From contig NZ_JBHEBG010000001.1 of NCBI RefSeq assembly GCF_046557915.1, forward strand, positions 62,001-126,000: DNA of 64,000 nucleotides, given 5' to 3'. Below are positions 1 to 7,996 of this stretch, piece after piece (positions within the stretch are counted from its first letter, which is position 1; every line of letters starts with the position of its first letter). Under the pieces are notes generated by a model. That model saw nothing but the letters and a program-made list of their open reading frames with translations. It searched no databases and had not been told where the DNA came from. The position numbers and the translations under genes are program-made. The stretch is from JBHEBG01 sp046557915 (GTDB taxonomy: Bacteria > Bacteroidota > Bacteroidia > Flavobacteriales > Flavobacteriaceae).

Positions 1-523
1 CCGCATAATATCCTGTTGCTGTTTTATGCGTACGTACACGCCATAGGGTGTTCCATCCTATATCAAAGGAATCGCCATTGAAATTTTGAAAATCGCGCTG
101 GTTGCCATACGGTGTGGTTTGAAACCCTACTGCGTATTGTTTCAGGTTCTGTGGATCCAATGCGATACCGATGATATCATTTTCCCCCCATGTAAAATCG
201 CGTCTAAGGTCTTGGACCCTAATACCCTTTATCCCTATAGAATCACTACAGAACGCCCCTACATATAAATTTTTGTTATCGTATAGAAAACGTACTTCGG
301 TCTTGTACTTATAATCCCCACCCTGTCTTGGTTCCCTTCTAAAAAAATCATCAGTGATTACTGCATTTTCCCAATCGGCTTCATTCAGTTTACCATCAAT
401 TTTAATAGTTCTGATAGCCCGGCCAACCAATACTTCCGCAGCTGTCTGTGGCGGGGCAAAAGTTTCTTGTCCGTAAACCGTCATCACGGTTATCAAAAAA
501 AAGGGTAAAACGAAAATTCTCAT
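1..523 (-). CDS. DUF5916-type protein with CBM9-like N-terminal domain (partial)
   Basis: The gene runs off the left edge, so only the first 174 or so residues are present, read leftwards from an ATG at 523. They open with a hydrophobic signal peptide (MRIFVLPFF... ending near VYGQ) and continue with a carbohydrate-binding family 9-like beta-sandwich pattern: KIDGKLNEADWENA, then VRFLYDNKNLYVGAFC, then GENDIIGIALDP. This order is typical of DUF5916 proteins of Bacteroidota, which have a CBM9-like domain followed by a predicted outer-membrane barrel; the barrel part is outside the window. Substrate and role are unknown for the family. The fold assignment is from motif recognition only. Confidence 0.75.
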   Translation of the reverse strand, partial: MRIFVLPFFLITVMTVYGQETFAPPQTAAEVLVGRAIRTIKIDGKLNEADWENAVITDDFFRREPRQGGDYKYKTEVRFLYDNKNLYVGAFCSDSIGIKGIRVQDLRRDFTWGENDIIGIALDPQNLKQYAVGFQTTPYGNQRDFQNFNGDSFDIGWNTLWRVRTHKTATGYYA

Positions 524-688
524 AGAGCATACTTAGTTTAAGAATGGTATTTCTTTGCTGGTAAAACTAAGTGCCCTTCCGGCGCTAAAGTAAAAAACGC
601 ATATGGAAGCATCCTATTTGGGGATGAAAATTGGTGGGGCGCATTTTCTAGGCAAAAAAGGAGTTATAACACTGTTATGGGCCGAAGA

Positions 689-1750
689 TTATTTATGAGG
701 TAAAAAGTGCTTATTTGTAAAACGTGCAATATCCATTTCCGGATCTAGTTGCGCTCCTTGTTCTATGAAGTGGTATAGTTGTTTGGCGGCATAGGGAGCA
801 ATCATTACCCCTCTAGAGCCCAATCCGTTAAGGACATACAAATTTTGGTGTTCTGGATGCCTTCCTACCAAAGGTCTTCTGTCGCTTACCGTTGGGCGTA
901 TACCGGCCACATGGCTTACAACTTCATAATCCACTTTTAAAAAAGATGCTAACTTCTCCAAAAGCTCTGATTTGGCGTCTTCCGTGGGAATATTTGTCTT
1001 GTCTTTCCATTTGTAGGTTGCGCCGACACTGTAAAGATCATTCCCAAGAGGTATGATGAACACCCCGGATTTAATAATATTACTTTCCCTTAGGTTGGGT
1101 ATTTTAACGGTCAATAATTCGCCTTTTGTTCCATTCAATGGTAAATAGTTGAAATATGGATCTTTTCCCAGACCAAATCCCATCGCAAAAACCAAATGTT
1201 TGGCTTTTAGCGACTTGTAACGTATTGCATTTCCCTTCATTTGTAGTGCCTCAAAATCAAAAGCTTCTTCTTGCAAAACGTTCTTACTTCTTAAATAATT
1301 GGCATACTCAAAAATCAGTTTTTTGGTGTTCACACGACCTGTTTGCAATACTTCGCCATAGCCATGCGGTGCATCGATTGCAGCATTTATGTTTTGCACA
1401 ATTTTGGTAGATAGGTAGGGTCCTAGTTGTGGTCTGTCAGCAGCTTCGAACCAAAGATTTTGTTCTTCAACGGAGGCAAACCTTCTGTAGACCGGTATTC
1501 TAGAATCCAAGGTTACCGATAGTTTTTTTTCTAAGTCGGCATAGAACGGAAAGGCCATGGTCAGTTGTTCTTTTGCCTTCCAAGCCAATGTAAACCGTTT
1601 TAAGATCACCGGGTTATACAACCCCCCGGCCACTTGGGAAGCCTTCTGGGAGTCATTGTTTATTACGGTGAAGGTCTTTTGGTTTTTTTCCAGAACCTCG
1701 CAGAAAGAAATGCCCGCCAATCCCAACCCAACGATTAAATAATCTTGCAT
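689..1750 (-). CDS. FAD-dependent oxidoreductase (DAO family)
   Basis: A 353-residue flavoprotein of the D-amino-acid-oxidase/glycine-oxidase superfamily. The N-terminus has the Rossmann dinucleotide signature GLGLAG at residues 8-13 straight after a beta strand. The C-terminal part has the second FAD contact typical of this superfamily, GIRPTVSDRRPLVG followed by LNGLGSRGVMIAPYAA. These resemble the C-terminal oxidase half of MnmC, but no methyltransferase half is present, so the substrate (an amine or amino acid) is open. No signal peptide is visible, so it is probably cytoplasmic. It sits downstream of gldN in the same orientation, but the strong terminator after gldN at about 1.8 kb suggests separate transcription. 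Confidence 0.8.
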   Translation of the reverse strand: MQDYLIVGLGLAGISFCEVLEKNQKTFTVINNDSQKASQVAGGLYNPVILKRFTLAWKAKEQLTMAFPFYADLEKKLSVTLDSRIPVYRRFASVEEQNLWFEAADRPQLGPYLSTKIVQNINAAIDAPHGYGEVLQTGRVNTKKLIFEYANYLRSKNVLQEEAFDFEALQMKGNAIRYKSLKAKHLVFAMGFGLGKDPYFNYLPLNGTKGELLTVKIPNLRESNIIKSGVFIIPLGNDLYSVGATYKWKDKTNIPTEDAKSELLEKLASFLKVDYEVVSHVAGIRPTVSDRRPLVGRHPEHQNLYVLNGLGSRGVMIAPYAAKQLYHFIEQGAQLDPEMDIARFTNKHFLPHK

Positions 1751-1810
1751 GGGTTAAAGGTATATAATCTTTAAAAAATCCGTGGTATGGGTACTGACTT
1801 TTGGGAATAA

Positions 1811-1842
1811 AAAGAGAGGTTGCCTTTCGACAACCTCTCTTT
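1811..1842 (-). terminator. Intrinsic terminator after gldN
   Basis: A perfect 12-bp inverted repeat (AAAGAGAGGTTG / CAACCTCTCTTT) with an 8-nt loop lies 38 bp beyond the gldN stop. On the minus strand it is followed by a T-rich run. It should end the gldK-L-M-N transcript. Confidence 0.85.
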
Positions 1843-1879
1843 CATTTTATGAATTGAATTGGAATATTATTCTACAGAC

Positions 1880-2782
1880 CTAATACGCCCACATATCTTG
1901 TTCCCTATCTCGGATAGTTTCTTTAATACGTTTGGCCTCGAGTAATTGGAAAAGGGCGTTATCTGCCACATAATCCTTAACCCGACGGTCACCGTGAATG
2001 TTATCTTCCTTGTAAATAGTAGCGTTGAACCGTCTTGCATTCAAGAGCATATCAAAGGAAATGGGTTGGGCAGAATTGCGCTGGTTAAAAACTTTGGCAT
2101 CGTGTAATATCTGCCTAGCTCCCGGAAACCATACCCAGAAAAGGGCAACTTTGGCTTCATCCGCATCCATATTGTCGTTATCAATGAAGTTAACGTCTGG
2201 CGCAACTGGGGCAATACCCAATAAACGGTACTTAAGCTCTCCTTGACGTTTGTCAAAATACCACATTCCTTTTATGAGGTATTCTTCCAAGTCGGCCGCG
2301 GTAAGTTCTCTCTGGTTAATATATTCAGGAGAAATTTCCTCACCGGCATTGTACTGTTCGTAGCCGTAATCTGTGGTATCTGTCTTCTTCAAGGTGGCTT
2401 CTAGATCACTAAATTCTCTCTTCTCAGTGAAATAAGAGTCCACATATACATCTTTAAGTTTTCCATTTTTGATATTCTTCAATAGAACATCATAAAGAGA
2501 CCGTCTGTCGGCACCAATATCTACGGTATCTATTGGATAATACAATGGAAAATTAACACGCTCGTCCAGGTCAATAACCTCCCATATGGTCTTGGACCAA
2601 AGGATATCCCTATCGTCTACGTAACCATATTCTAATGGAGCATCATTATCCAGTGCTTTCTGCGCTTCTGTTTTTTTTCCAATTTCCTCGGGCCTTTTGG
2701 CATTCAAAATATTTGCCTGGGCCATCATGGAAATGGGTAACAGTGTTACAGCTCCTATTAATAAAACATTCTTCCAATTCAT
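1880..2782 (-). CDS. gldN: Type IX secretion / gliding protein GldN
   Basis: A 300-residue exported protein with a signal peptide (MNWKNVLLIGAVTLLPISMMAQA). Its body matches the GldN/PorN family in length and in the run of sequence around the DRDILWSKTIWEVIDLDERVN segment. In Flavobacterium and Porphyromonas, GldN/PorN works with the lipoprotein GldK/PorK in a periplasmic ring attached to the outer membrane and is needed for type IX secretion and gliding. It is the last gene of gldK-gldL-gldM-gldN, in the canonical order. A 10-bp inverted repeat sits between gldM and gldN. Identification rests on gene order plus sequence and is firm. Confidence 0.95.
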   Translation of the reverse strand: MNWKNVLLIGAVTLLPISMMAQANILNAKRPEEIGKKTEAQKALDNDAPLEYGYVDDRDILWSKTIWEVIDLDERVNFPLYYPIDTVDIGADRRSLYDVLLKNIKNGKLKDVYVDSYFTEKREFSDLEATLKKTDTTDYGYEQYNAGEEISPEYINQRELTAADLEEYLIKGMWYFDKRQGELKYRLLGIAPVAPDVNFIDNDNMDADEAKVALFWVWFPGARQILHDAKVFNQRNSAQPISFDMLLNARRFNATIYKEDNIHGDRRVKDYVADNALFQLLEAKRIKETIRDREQDMWAY

Positions 2783-2813
2783 TTGTTAAAATTTATTTTA
2801 ATACGTCAAATGT

Positions 2814-2863
2814 AATTCGCCATTAAGAATCATTTGGTTACAAACTATCCGTCATGGCGAATT
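2814..2863 (-). repeat. Inverted repeat between gldM and gldN
   Basis: AATTCGCCAT (2814-2823) and ATGGCGAATT (2854-2863) form a perfect 10-bp inverted repeat with a 30-nt loop, entirely inside the 101-bp gldM-gldN gap. There is no T-run after it on the minus strand, so it is not a standard terminator. It may be an mRNA-stability or processing hairpin. Confidence 0.5.
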
Positions 2864-2883
2864 TCATAAATTTAGTTTACTTA

Positions 2884-4455
2884 CTAGTTTGTAATCTCAA
2901 CAATTACAGGAGATACTTTCTTTAATTTATATGTCCTGTTGTTGGTAATATAAGCTTCTATGTCAAAAATCTGTAGGGCATCTCCACGTCTTGCTCTTTT
3001 TAAGGCAGACTTGGCCCTACTATCTAGTTTTCCTCCTCTAACGTTAACTGTAGGCTGTCCTGGCACTTTAAATTTAAAGCCGCTAACTGCTAGGTTAAGG
3101 TCAAAATCAAAATCTTCCAATAGCGCACCAACAGTGGCAATTTCCAAGTTTCTTCTTGGCATTTTAGCACTTCCTGTTTCTCCTCTAATAGATCCTGCAG
3201 GTCTAGGGATATCTTTGATCCTAAATTCTGCTGGGGTAGAGATACGTTGTCCATCTGGTAACACACCAGAAGCTACAATCTTTATAGTTCTACCTTTTCC
3301 TGGATTCATGATATACTTACTACCACTTCTCTTGGTAAGACCAGGAGCGGAAGCAGTTACTTTATTATCAGGGATGCCTGGTATAGAAATTGTCATTGGG
3401 TTGGCAACTCCACGATAAACCACGTTCATTTTATCAGCAGCAATAACGGCTGCATTTGGTTTATTGATCGTAGAGAATACGTTGTTTACGTCTACTGGGA
3501 TTTCTTCCCCGTCTTGCATGTAAAACAACTTACCTTTCAATTCATGGTCACCAGCACTACCAGCGCTGATCAACATTTTTACACCACCAGATTCAAGGGC
3601 ATAATCTCTGTCTTGCGTCAATTTTCTACCGTCAAGAGTCAACTCAGCACGTACTGGCTTTGAGGACTTATCGGTTTTACCTAGAACAATGCTTCCATCG
3701 AACTTCTCACCTGCATAGAATACAGATTTCTTCTGATCTAATAAGGTTTGGAAGTTAGAAAGTGATATTTCACCTGTAAGCTGATCTTCCAACATGGCTT
3801 TAAGCGCATCTTGTTCGGTAGACTTAACGTCGGCCTGGATCTGTGTGATCTTGGTAAGCGAGGCAACTAAAGGAAACCCTTCGAAATGGTAGTTTAACCA
3901 ATCTAATCTGTTTCCGTCTCGGTTGGTAACCTTACCGTCCTTATCGCCGGTTTCAAACCTAGCGTTGGCCGAGGTTCTTACCTCTTTAAATTGCTCATCG
4001 GAAAGGATTGTTGCAACCTGAGTACGGTAGTCATTGATCCTTTTCATGAATTCCTTACCTTCTTTACTTAGGTTATCTCCTTGGAAAAATCGTTGATCCA
4101 AGAAATCGGTTTTGTCCATGACCTCATATTCCGTTGGGTCTTCCAAACCTTCCTTCATCTTCTTCTTAAGACCTTCCAAGTATGAATAATACTCTTGTGA
4201 TAAGTCTTTTATCTTGGTAGCTTTTTCGTAGAGCTTACTATATTTCTCTGCGTTTTCAGACGCTTTGGTTTCCAAGCCGCCTAAGAACGCTAGATTGTTC
4301 TGATCGGCCTTTATATTAGAAGCTTCTAACTTTTCGTTCAAAAGACCGAAAGCGGATAGAACTTCTTTACTCATATTTAACGCCAGCATAGCGATGAAGA
4401 TCAAATACATTAAGTTGATCATCTTCTGACGTGGTGATAGCTTTCCTCCTGCCAT
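2884..4455 (-). CDS. gldM: Gliding / T9SS motor protein GldM
   Basis: A 523-residue protein with one N-terminal transmembrane helix (roughly residues 12-32, MINLMYLIFIAMLALNMSKE) and a long periplasmic part. GldM is the periplasmic shaft of the T9SS motor: its helix joins the GldL transmembrane bundle and its beta-rich domains reach GldK/GldN. Length and the N-terminal motif MAGGKLSPRQKMINLMY match the family closely. The helical region after the membrane segment (about 33-200) precedes the beta-rich periplasmic domains. It begins 55 bp after gldL, consistent with one operon and a fixed protein ratio. No oddity is seen. Confidence 0.96.
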   Translation of the reverse strand: MAGGKLSPRQKMINLMYLIFIAMLALNMSKEVLSAFGLLNEKLEASNIKADQNNLAFLGGLETKASENAEKYSKLYEKATKIKDLSQEYYSYLEGLKKKMKEGLEDPTEYEVMDKTDFLDQRFFQGDNLSKEGKEFMKRINDYRTQVATILSDEQFKEVRTSANARFETGDKDGKVTNRDGNRLDWLNYHFEGFPLVASLTKITQIQADVKSTEQDALKAMLEDQLTGEISLSNFQTLLDQKKSVFYAGEKFDGSIVLGKTDKSSKPVRAELTLDGRKLTQDRDYALESGGVKMLISAGSAGDHELKGKLFYMQDGEEIPVDVNNVFSTINKPNAAVIAADKMNVVYRGVANPMTISIPGIPDNKVTASAPGLTKRSGSKYIMNPGKGRTIKIVASGVLPDGQRISTPAEFRIKDIPRPAGSIRGETGSAKMPRRNLEIATVGALLEDFDFDLNLAVSGFKFKVPGQPTVNVRGGKLDSRAKSALKRARRGDALQIFDIEAYITNNRTYKLKKVSPVIVEITN

Positions 4456-4510
4456 GTTTTCTAATTAGATTTAATTGTTACTTTGATTTGGGTTTGGTCC
4501 ACTAATCTAA

Positions 4511-5158
4511 TTAGTTTCTGTTCATTGCAGTTAACATACCACCGTAAACTCCATTCAAGGAAGAAAGGTTAGTAGCTAAGGATTCCATCTGATCTTTAAG
4601 AGCACCGGCATTCTGAACAACTTCCTCGTTGATAGAAGCTTGTCTGCTTGCGCTTTCTAATTGTACCTTATAAAGACTGTTCAAAGATTCCATCTGAGAA
4701 GCTGCTTGTGATAACTCTTCTGAGTATTTCTTGGTATGTTCAATGGCATCGGCTGTAGGAGCGATTCCTTTGGCAGCACCTTCAAAATTTCTAATGCTGT
4801 TACCTAAGCTATCGAATAATTGGGCATCTATATTGGCTTCTTTTAGTAATTCATCCAACTTTCTTGAAAGGATACCTTCGGCTTCCTTAGCTTCGGCAGC
4901 TGCATTTTTACCATTGGATTGTCCACCACTCAATTCTGGATATACTAAAGACCAATCATATTCATCATCTACTGGTTCAAATGCACTGATCGCAAAAATA
5001 AGTGCTTCTGTAATAAGACCAACTGCTAGTAAAAGTCCACCTGTAAGTGGTCCAAACTCCCAGTGAAGAATTTTAAACAATGCACCTATAATTACTACGG
5101 ATGCACCAAGGCCATAGGCCATGTTGAATAGTTTTTTTGTTGATTTTGACTGTGCCAT
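4511..5158 (-). CDS. gldL: Gliding / T9SS motor protein GldL
   Basis: A 215-residue inner-membrane protein with two transmembrane helices near the N-terminus (about residues 13-31 and 38-57), followed by a long soluble helical region rich in Ala, Glu and Ser that should form coiled coil in the cytoplasm. GldL forms the pentameric proton-driven rotor/stator with GldM. The glutamate in HWEFGPLTGG, between the helices near residue 34, lies near the region where family members carry functional charged residues. It stands between gldK and gldM with short gaps. The family call is clear from length, topology and position. Confidence 0.95.
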   Translation of the reverse strand: MAQSKSTKKLFNMAYGLGASVVIIGALFKILHWEFGPLTGGLLLAVGLITEALIFAISAFEPVDDEYDWSLVYPELSGGQSNGKNAAAEAKEAEGILSRKLDELLKEANIDAQLFDSLGNSIRNFEGAAKGIAPTADAIEHTKKYSEELSQAASQMESLNSLYKVQLESASRQASINEEVVQNAGALKDQMESLATNLSSLNGVYGGMLTAMNRN

Positions 5159-5240
5159 AATTCTAAATTTAATTTAAAGTTTAATGTTAATAATAAGTAT
5201 TTGGTTTTCGTTTAAATAAGGTTTGCGTAACTACTTTTTT

Positions 5241-6599
5241 TTATTGTGTTGAATCTTCTTCTCCCATGTAATCTTGTACCGTTCTAAAACCGATATAGCT
5301 ACGGGCAGAATCTTTATATTCATAATCCCTGGTACTTACTTGTAAGAAATAAGCAACGTCTTTCCAAGATCCTCCGCGAATTACCCTACGGGCATTTTGG
5401 TTGCTATCGCTCCCATTGGGATTCATTGTGGAAACATAGTCATAAGCACTTGGATCGTAGGTAGAATTTGTCCATTCCGATACGTTTCCTGCCATATTAT
5501 ATAAGTTGTAATCATTGGGTTCATAGGACTTGGCTTCTACGGTATACAAGGCCGCATCTGCTGCATAATCGCCACGTTGTGGTTTAAAGTTTGCCATAAA
5601 GCAACCAGTGTCACTTATTACATAAGGACCACCCCAAGGATAGCTACCTCCTTCAATACCACCTCGGGCGGCATATTCCCATTCTGCTTCCGTAGGTAAC
5701 CTAAATTGATTTACAAATTGTTTACCTCTGTCTTTCTGATCATCGTTCTTAAACTTGGTCCTCCAGTTACAGAAAGCTTTTGCTTGTTGCCAAGAGACAC
5801 CCACTACAGGATATTCGCTATAGGCATCGTGCCAAAAATAATCGTTGTGCATTGGTTCGTTATAGGAGTATTCAAAATCCCTGATCCAAACCGTGGTATC
5901 TGGGTAAATCTCCAATTGCTCCTGACGGATAAAATCTTTTCTTCTGCCCGATCTAGATCTTGCAGCTGCTTCAATATCCATCCAACTGTAAGAATATTTT
6001 AATTGGGTAACGTCTATAGTTCGTTGGCCGTTGTACGATTCCTCTTCTGGGATGTACAAAGAATCCATAACCTCGGCATAGTACTCATCCGGATAATCCG
6101 ATGTGTCCCAAATTAATTCTTCGTCTTTGTTAAGCGCCCTACCCTCGTAGCCGGTCTCTCCCATGCCAGAATAATTATCCAACATGTACTTATCATAAAC
6201 CGAGGCTTTGGTAGTATCGGCATCTTTAAAAGCATACTCTCCAATTCCTTCATCTTCTGGACCTAGTCCTAACTCGTCTGCAAGGATGGCCAATTTGGTT
6301 CTGGTAATAGAATCTTTTACCCACTCTACAAACTGACGATATTCGCTGTTTGTAATTTCGGTATCGTCCATATAAAAAGAACGCACCGTTACTGTCTTGG
6401 TAGGAGCGTTCAAAACCTGTGCCATATCCTCTTCACTTTTACCCATGATAAAAGATCCACGTGGGATTAATTCCATTCCATATGGTTTCTCGGGATACCA
6501 CTTTTTGCCTTTGGCCCCGACTAGTTCTCCTTTTGTTTTGGACCCACAACTTGTGAGTAAAAAAACAAATGCTATAGATAATAACAATAGCTTCTTCAT
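5241..6599 (-). CDS. gldK: Gliding / T9SS lipoprotein GldK
   Basis: A 452-residue outer-membrane lipoprotein with lipobox LLTSC (Cys18). The rest is a formylglycine-generating-enzyme/SUMF1-like fold: GMELIPRGSFIMG near residue 42, VVGVSWQQAKAFCNW, FRLPTEAEWEYAARGG, YNMAGNVSEWT and a final RVIRGGSWKD...RSYIGFRTV. GldK/PorK uses this fold structurally, forming the periplasmic ring with GldN, rather than as a sulfatase-activating enzyme. It is the first gene of gldKLMN. The 116-bp upstream gap is very AT-rich and separates it from the arginase-fold gene, so an operon promoter probably lies there. Call is firm. Confidence 0.95.
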   Translation of the reverse strand: MKKLLLLSIAFVFLLTSCGSKTKGELVGAKGKKWYPEKPYGMELIPRGSFIMGKSEEDMAQVLNAPTKTVTVRSFYMDDTEITNSEYRQFVEWVKDSITRTKLAILADELGLGPEDEGIGEYAFKDADTTKASVYDKYMLDNYSGMGETGYEGRALNKDEELIWDTSDYPDEYYAEVMDSLYIPEEESYNGQRTIDVTQLKYSYSWMDIEAAARSRSGRRKDFIRQEQLEIYPDTTVWIRDFEYSYNEPMHNDYFWHDAYSEYPVVGVSWQQAKAFCNWRTKFKNDDQKDRGKQFVNQFRLPTEAEWEYAARGGIEGGSYPWGGPYVISDTGCFMANFKPQRGDYAADAALYTVEAKSYEPNDYNLYNMAGNVSEWTNSTYDPSAYDYVSTMNPNGSDSNQNARRVIRGGSWKDVAYFLQVSTRDYEYKDSARSYIGFRTVQDYMGEEDSTQ

Positions 6600-6715
6600 A
6601 CTTATAGGTTAATTTCGATTAAGATCATAAATTGCAAACACAATTATTACTTTCTAAAACTACTTTTTAAGCAATTTATTGTATAAAACTATTTATGCGT
6701 TAAAAATATTTTTGA

Positions 6716-7873
6716 TCATGTAAAGCCTTTCTTATAGGCCTTAAACCACCTTTCTGGAATATTCTGATTACATGCGTCCAAATAATCCCCTTCGGTGCAT
6801 GGTAATAACGCAGGTGAATTGGTTTTAGTATGTGAAGTTAAAATAGAGGGTACTTCTACCCACCATCTATCTGTAAGATCGCTTTTGTAAAAGATAAGTT
6901 CCTCGTCTTCAGTAGGAACCATGAACTTTACAAAACCCTTATTTTGCTCTTGTGGGGATTCGTCCACCCGGAAGTTGAAACCTTCTATAAAATACCAGAT
7001 AATCTGGGCCATAAGTTGGAAGGATTGCACGGTATTTTCACTTTCGTAAATGCCAAAAACCGATACATTATCACTTATTCCTGCATATCTGGATATGGCA
7101 CAAATTTCCCTTCCGTTAAAGCCGTTGGGGGAAAAATTATCGGACATGCCTACCTCCCCGGCCCTAATGGCCCGGGCATCGACACTTACGATATGGGCAC
7201 TTCTAAGAATGGGTTCTACCGAAGAAATATCCGAAACGATCTCGCCCAACCGATAGGCATCAAAAAAAAGACGCTCCATCAAATCCACCTCCTCTTGGGC
7301 ATTGAAATAACTTTGATATCCAATATTGGAAAAATTAAAAAGGTTATTGGGCTTGTCCGTAATAATTTTGCTCATATAGGAACTGGACGAAATTAGTTCT
7401 TCATCCGCGCCAAAATCGAACCTGCTATCCACGGCAACCAGGTTTATCATATCCTTTATACCATCAAAGGCCCTATAACTTGGGTAGGTAATATCTTGTG
7501 TTGCACCAATGATAACGGGTACAATATTCTCTTCCAAAAGACCTGCAACAATTTCCTTTACAACAAAATAGGTGTCCTCTACCGTTTCTCCTTCTTCAAT
7601 ATCGCCCATATCCACAATAGTGGAATTCCAATTTCCCAACAATAGTTTGTACAGTTGTATTCTAATCTGGGAAATATCCAAGCGCTCTTTTTTCTTTTCA
7701 AAAGCGTTGCGAGACTCGTTTACTCCCATAATTGCAATGGAAGCATTTGCAAGTACGGGCAATCCTTTTCTAGCAGAGTGTTTGTGTATGTTCTTTCCGA
7801 GTGACTGGGGCGGAAGCAGTTCGCAATGGGCCAATACTTTATCCGCTACAGGAACTAAAAAGTCAAATGCCAT
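6716..7873 (-). CDS. Arginase-fold protein (formimidoylglutamase-like), probably not a metal enzyme
   Basis: A 385-residue protein of the arginase/agmatinase/formimidoylglutamase superfamily by overall pattern. Where active enzymes have GG-D-H, D-A-H-x-D and S-x-D-x-D, this protein reads GATQD, VDSRFD and SVDAR. Both metal-binding histidines and one of the final pair of aspartates are therefore replaced (His to Gln, His to Arg, Asp to Arg). From known arginase chemistry this should abolish the dinuclear manganese site. It lies just upstream of gldK, same strand, 116 bp apart. No histidine-degradation genes are nearby. I infer a non-catalytic or altered role, possibly linked to gliding by location only. 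Confidence 0.75.
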   Translation of the reverse strand: MAFDFLVPVADKVLAHCELLPPQSLGKNIHKHSARKGLPVLANASIAIMGVNESRNAFEKKKERLDISQIRIQLYKLLLGNWNSTIVDMGDIEEGETVEDTYFVVKEIVAGLLEENIVPVIIGATQDITYPSYRAFDGIKDMINLVAVDSRFDFGADEELISSSSYMSKIITDKPNNLFNFSNIGYQSYFNAQEEVDLMERLFFDAYRLGEIVSDISSVEPILRSAHIVSVDARAIRAGEVGMSDNFSPNGFNGREICAISRYAGISDNVSVFGIYESENTVQSFQLMAQIIWYFIEGFNFRVDESPQEQNKGFVKFMVPTEDEELIFYKSDLTDRWWVEVPSILTSHTKTNSPALLPCTEGDYLDACNQNIPERWFKAYKKGFT

Positions 7874-7996
7874 TTTTGGGACCTTTACAAGGTTTGTCAG
7901 TTATTTTTGTGCTGTCCTTTTGCACATTATTATGTAAAAATAACTTTTCCAAACTTCCTAAAACAACATTCTTAAAAAAAATACTGTGATGGCCGA

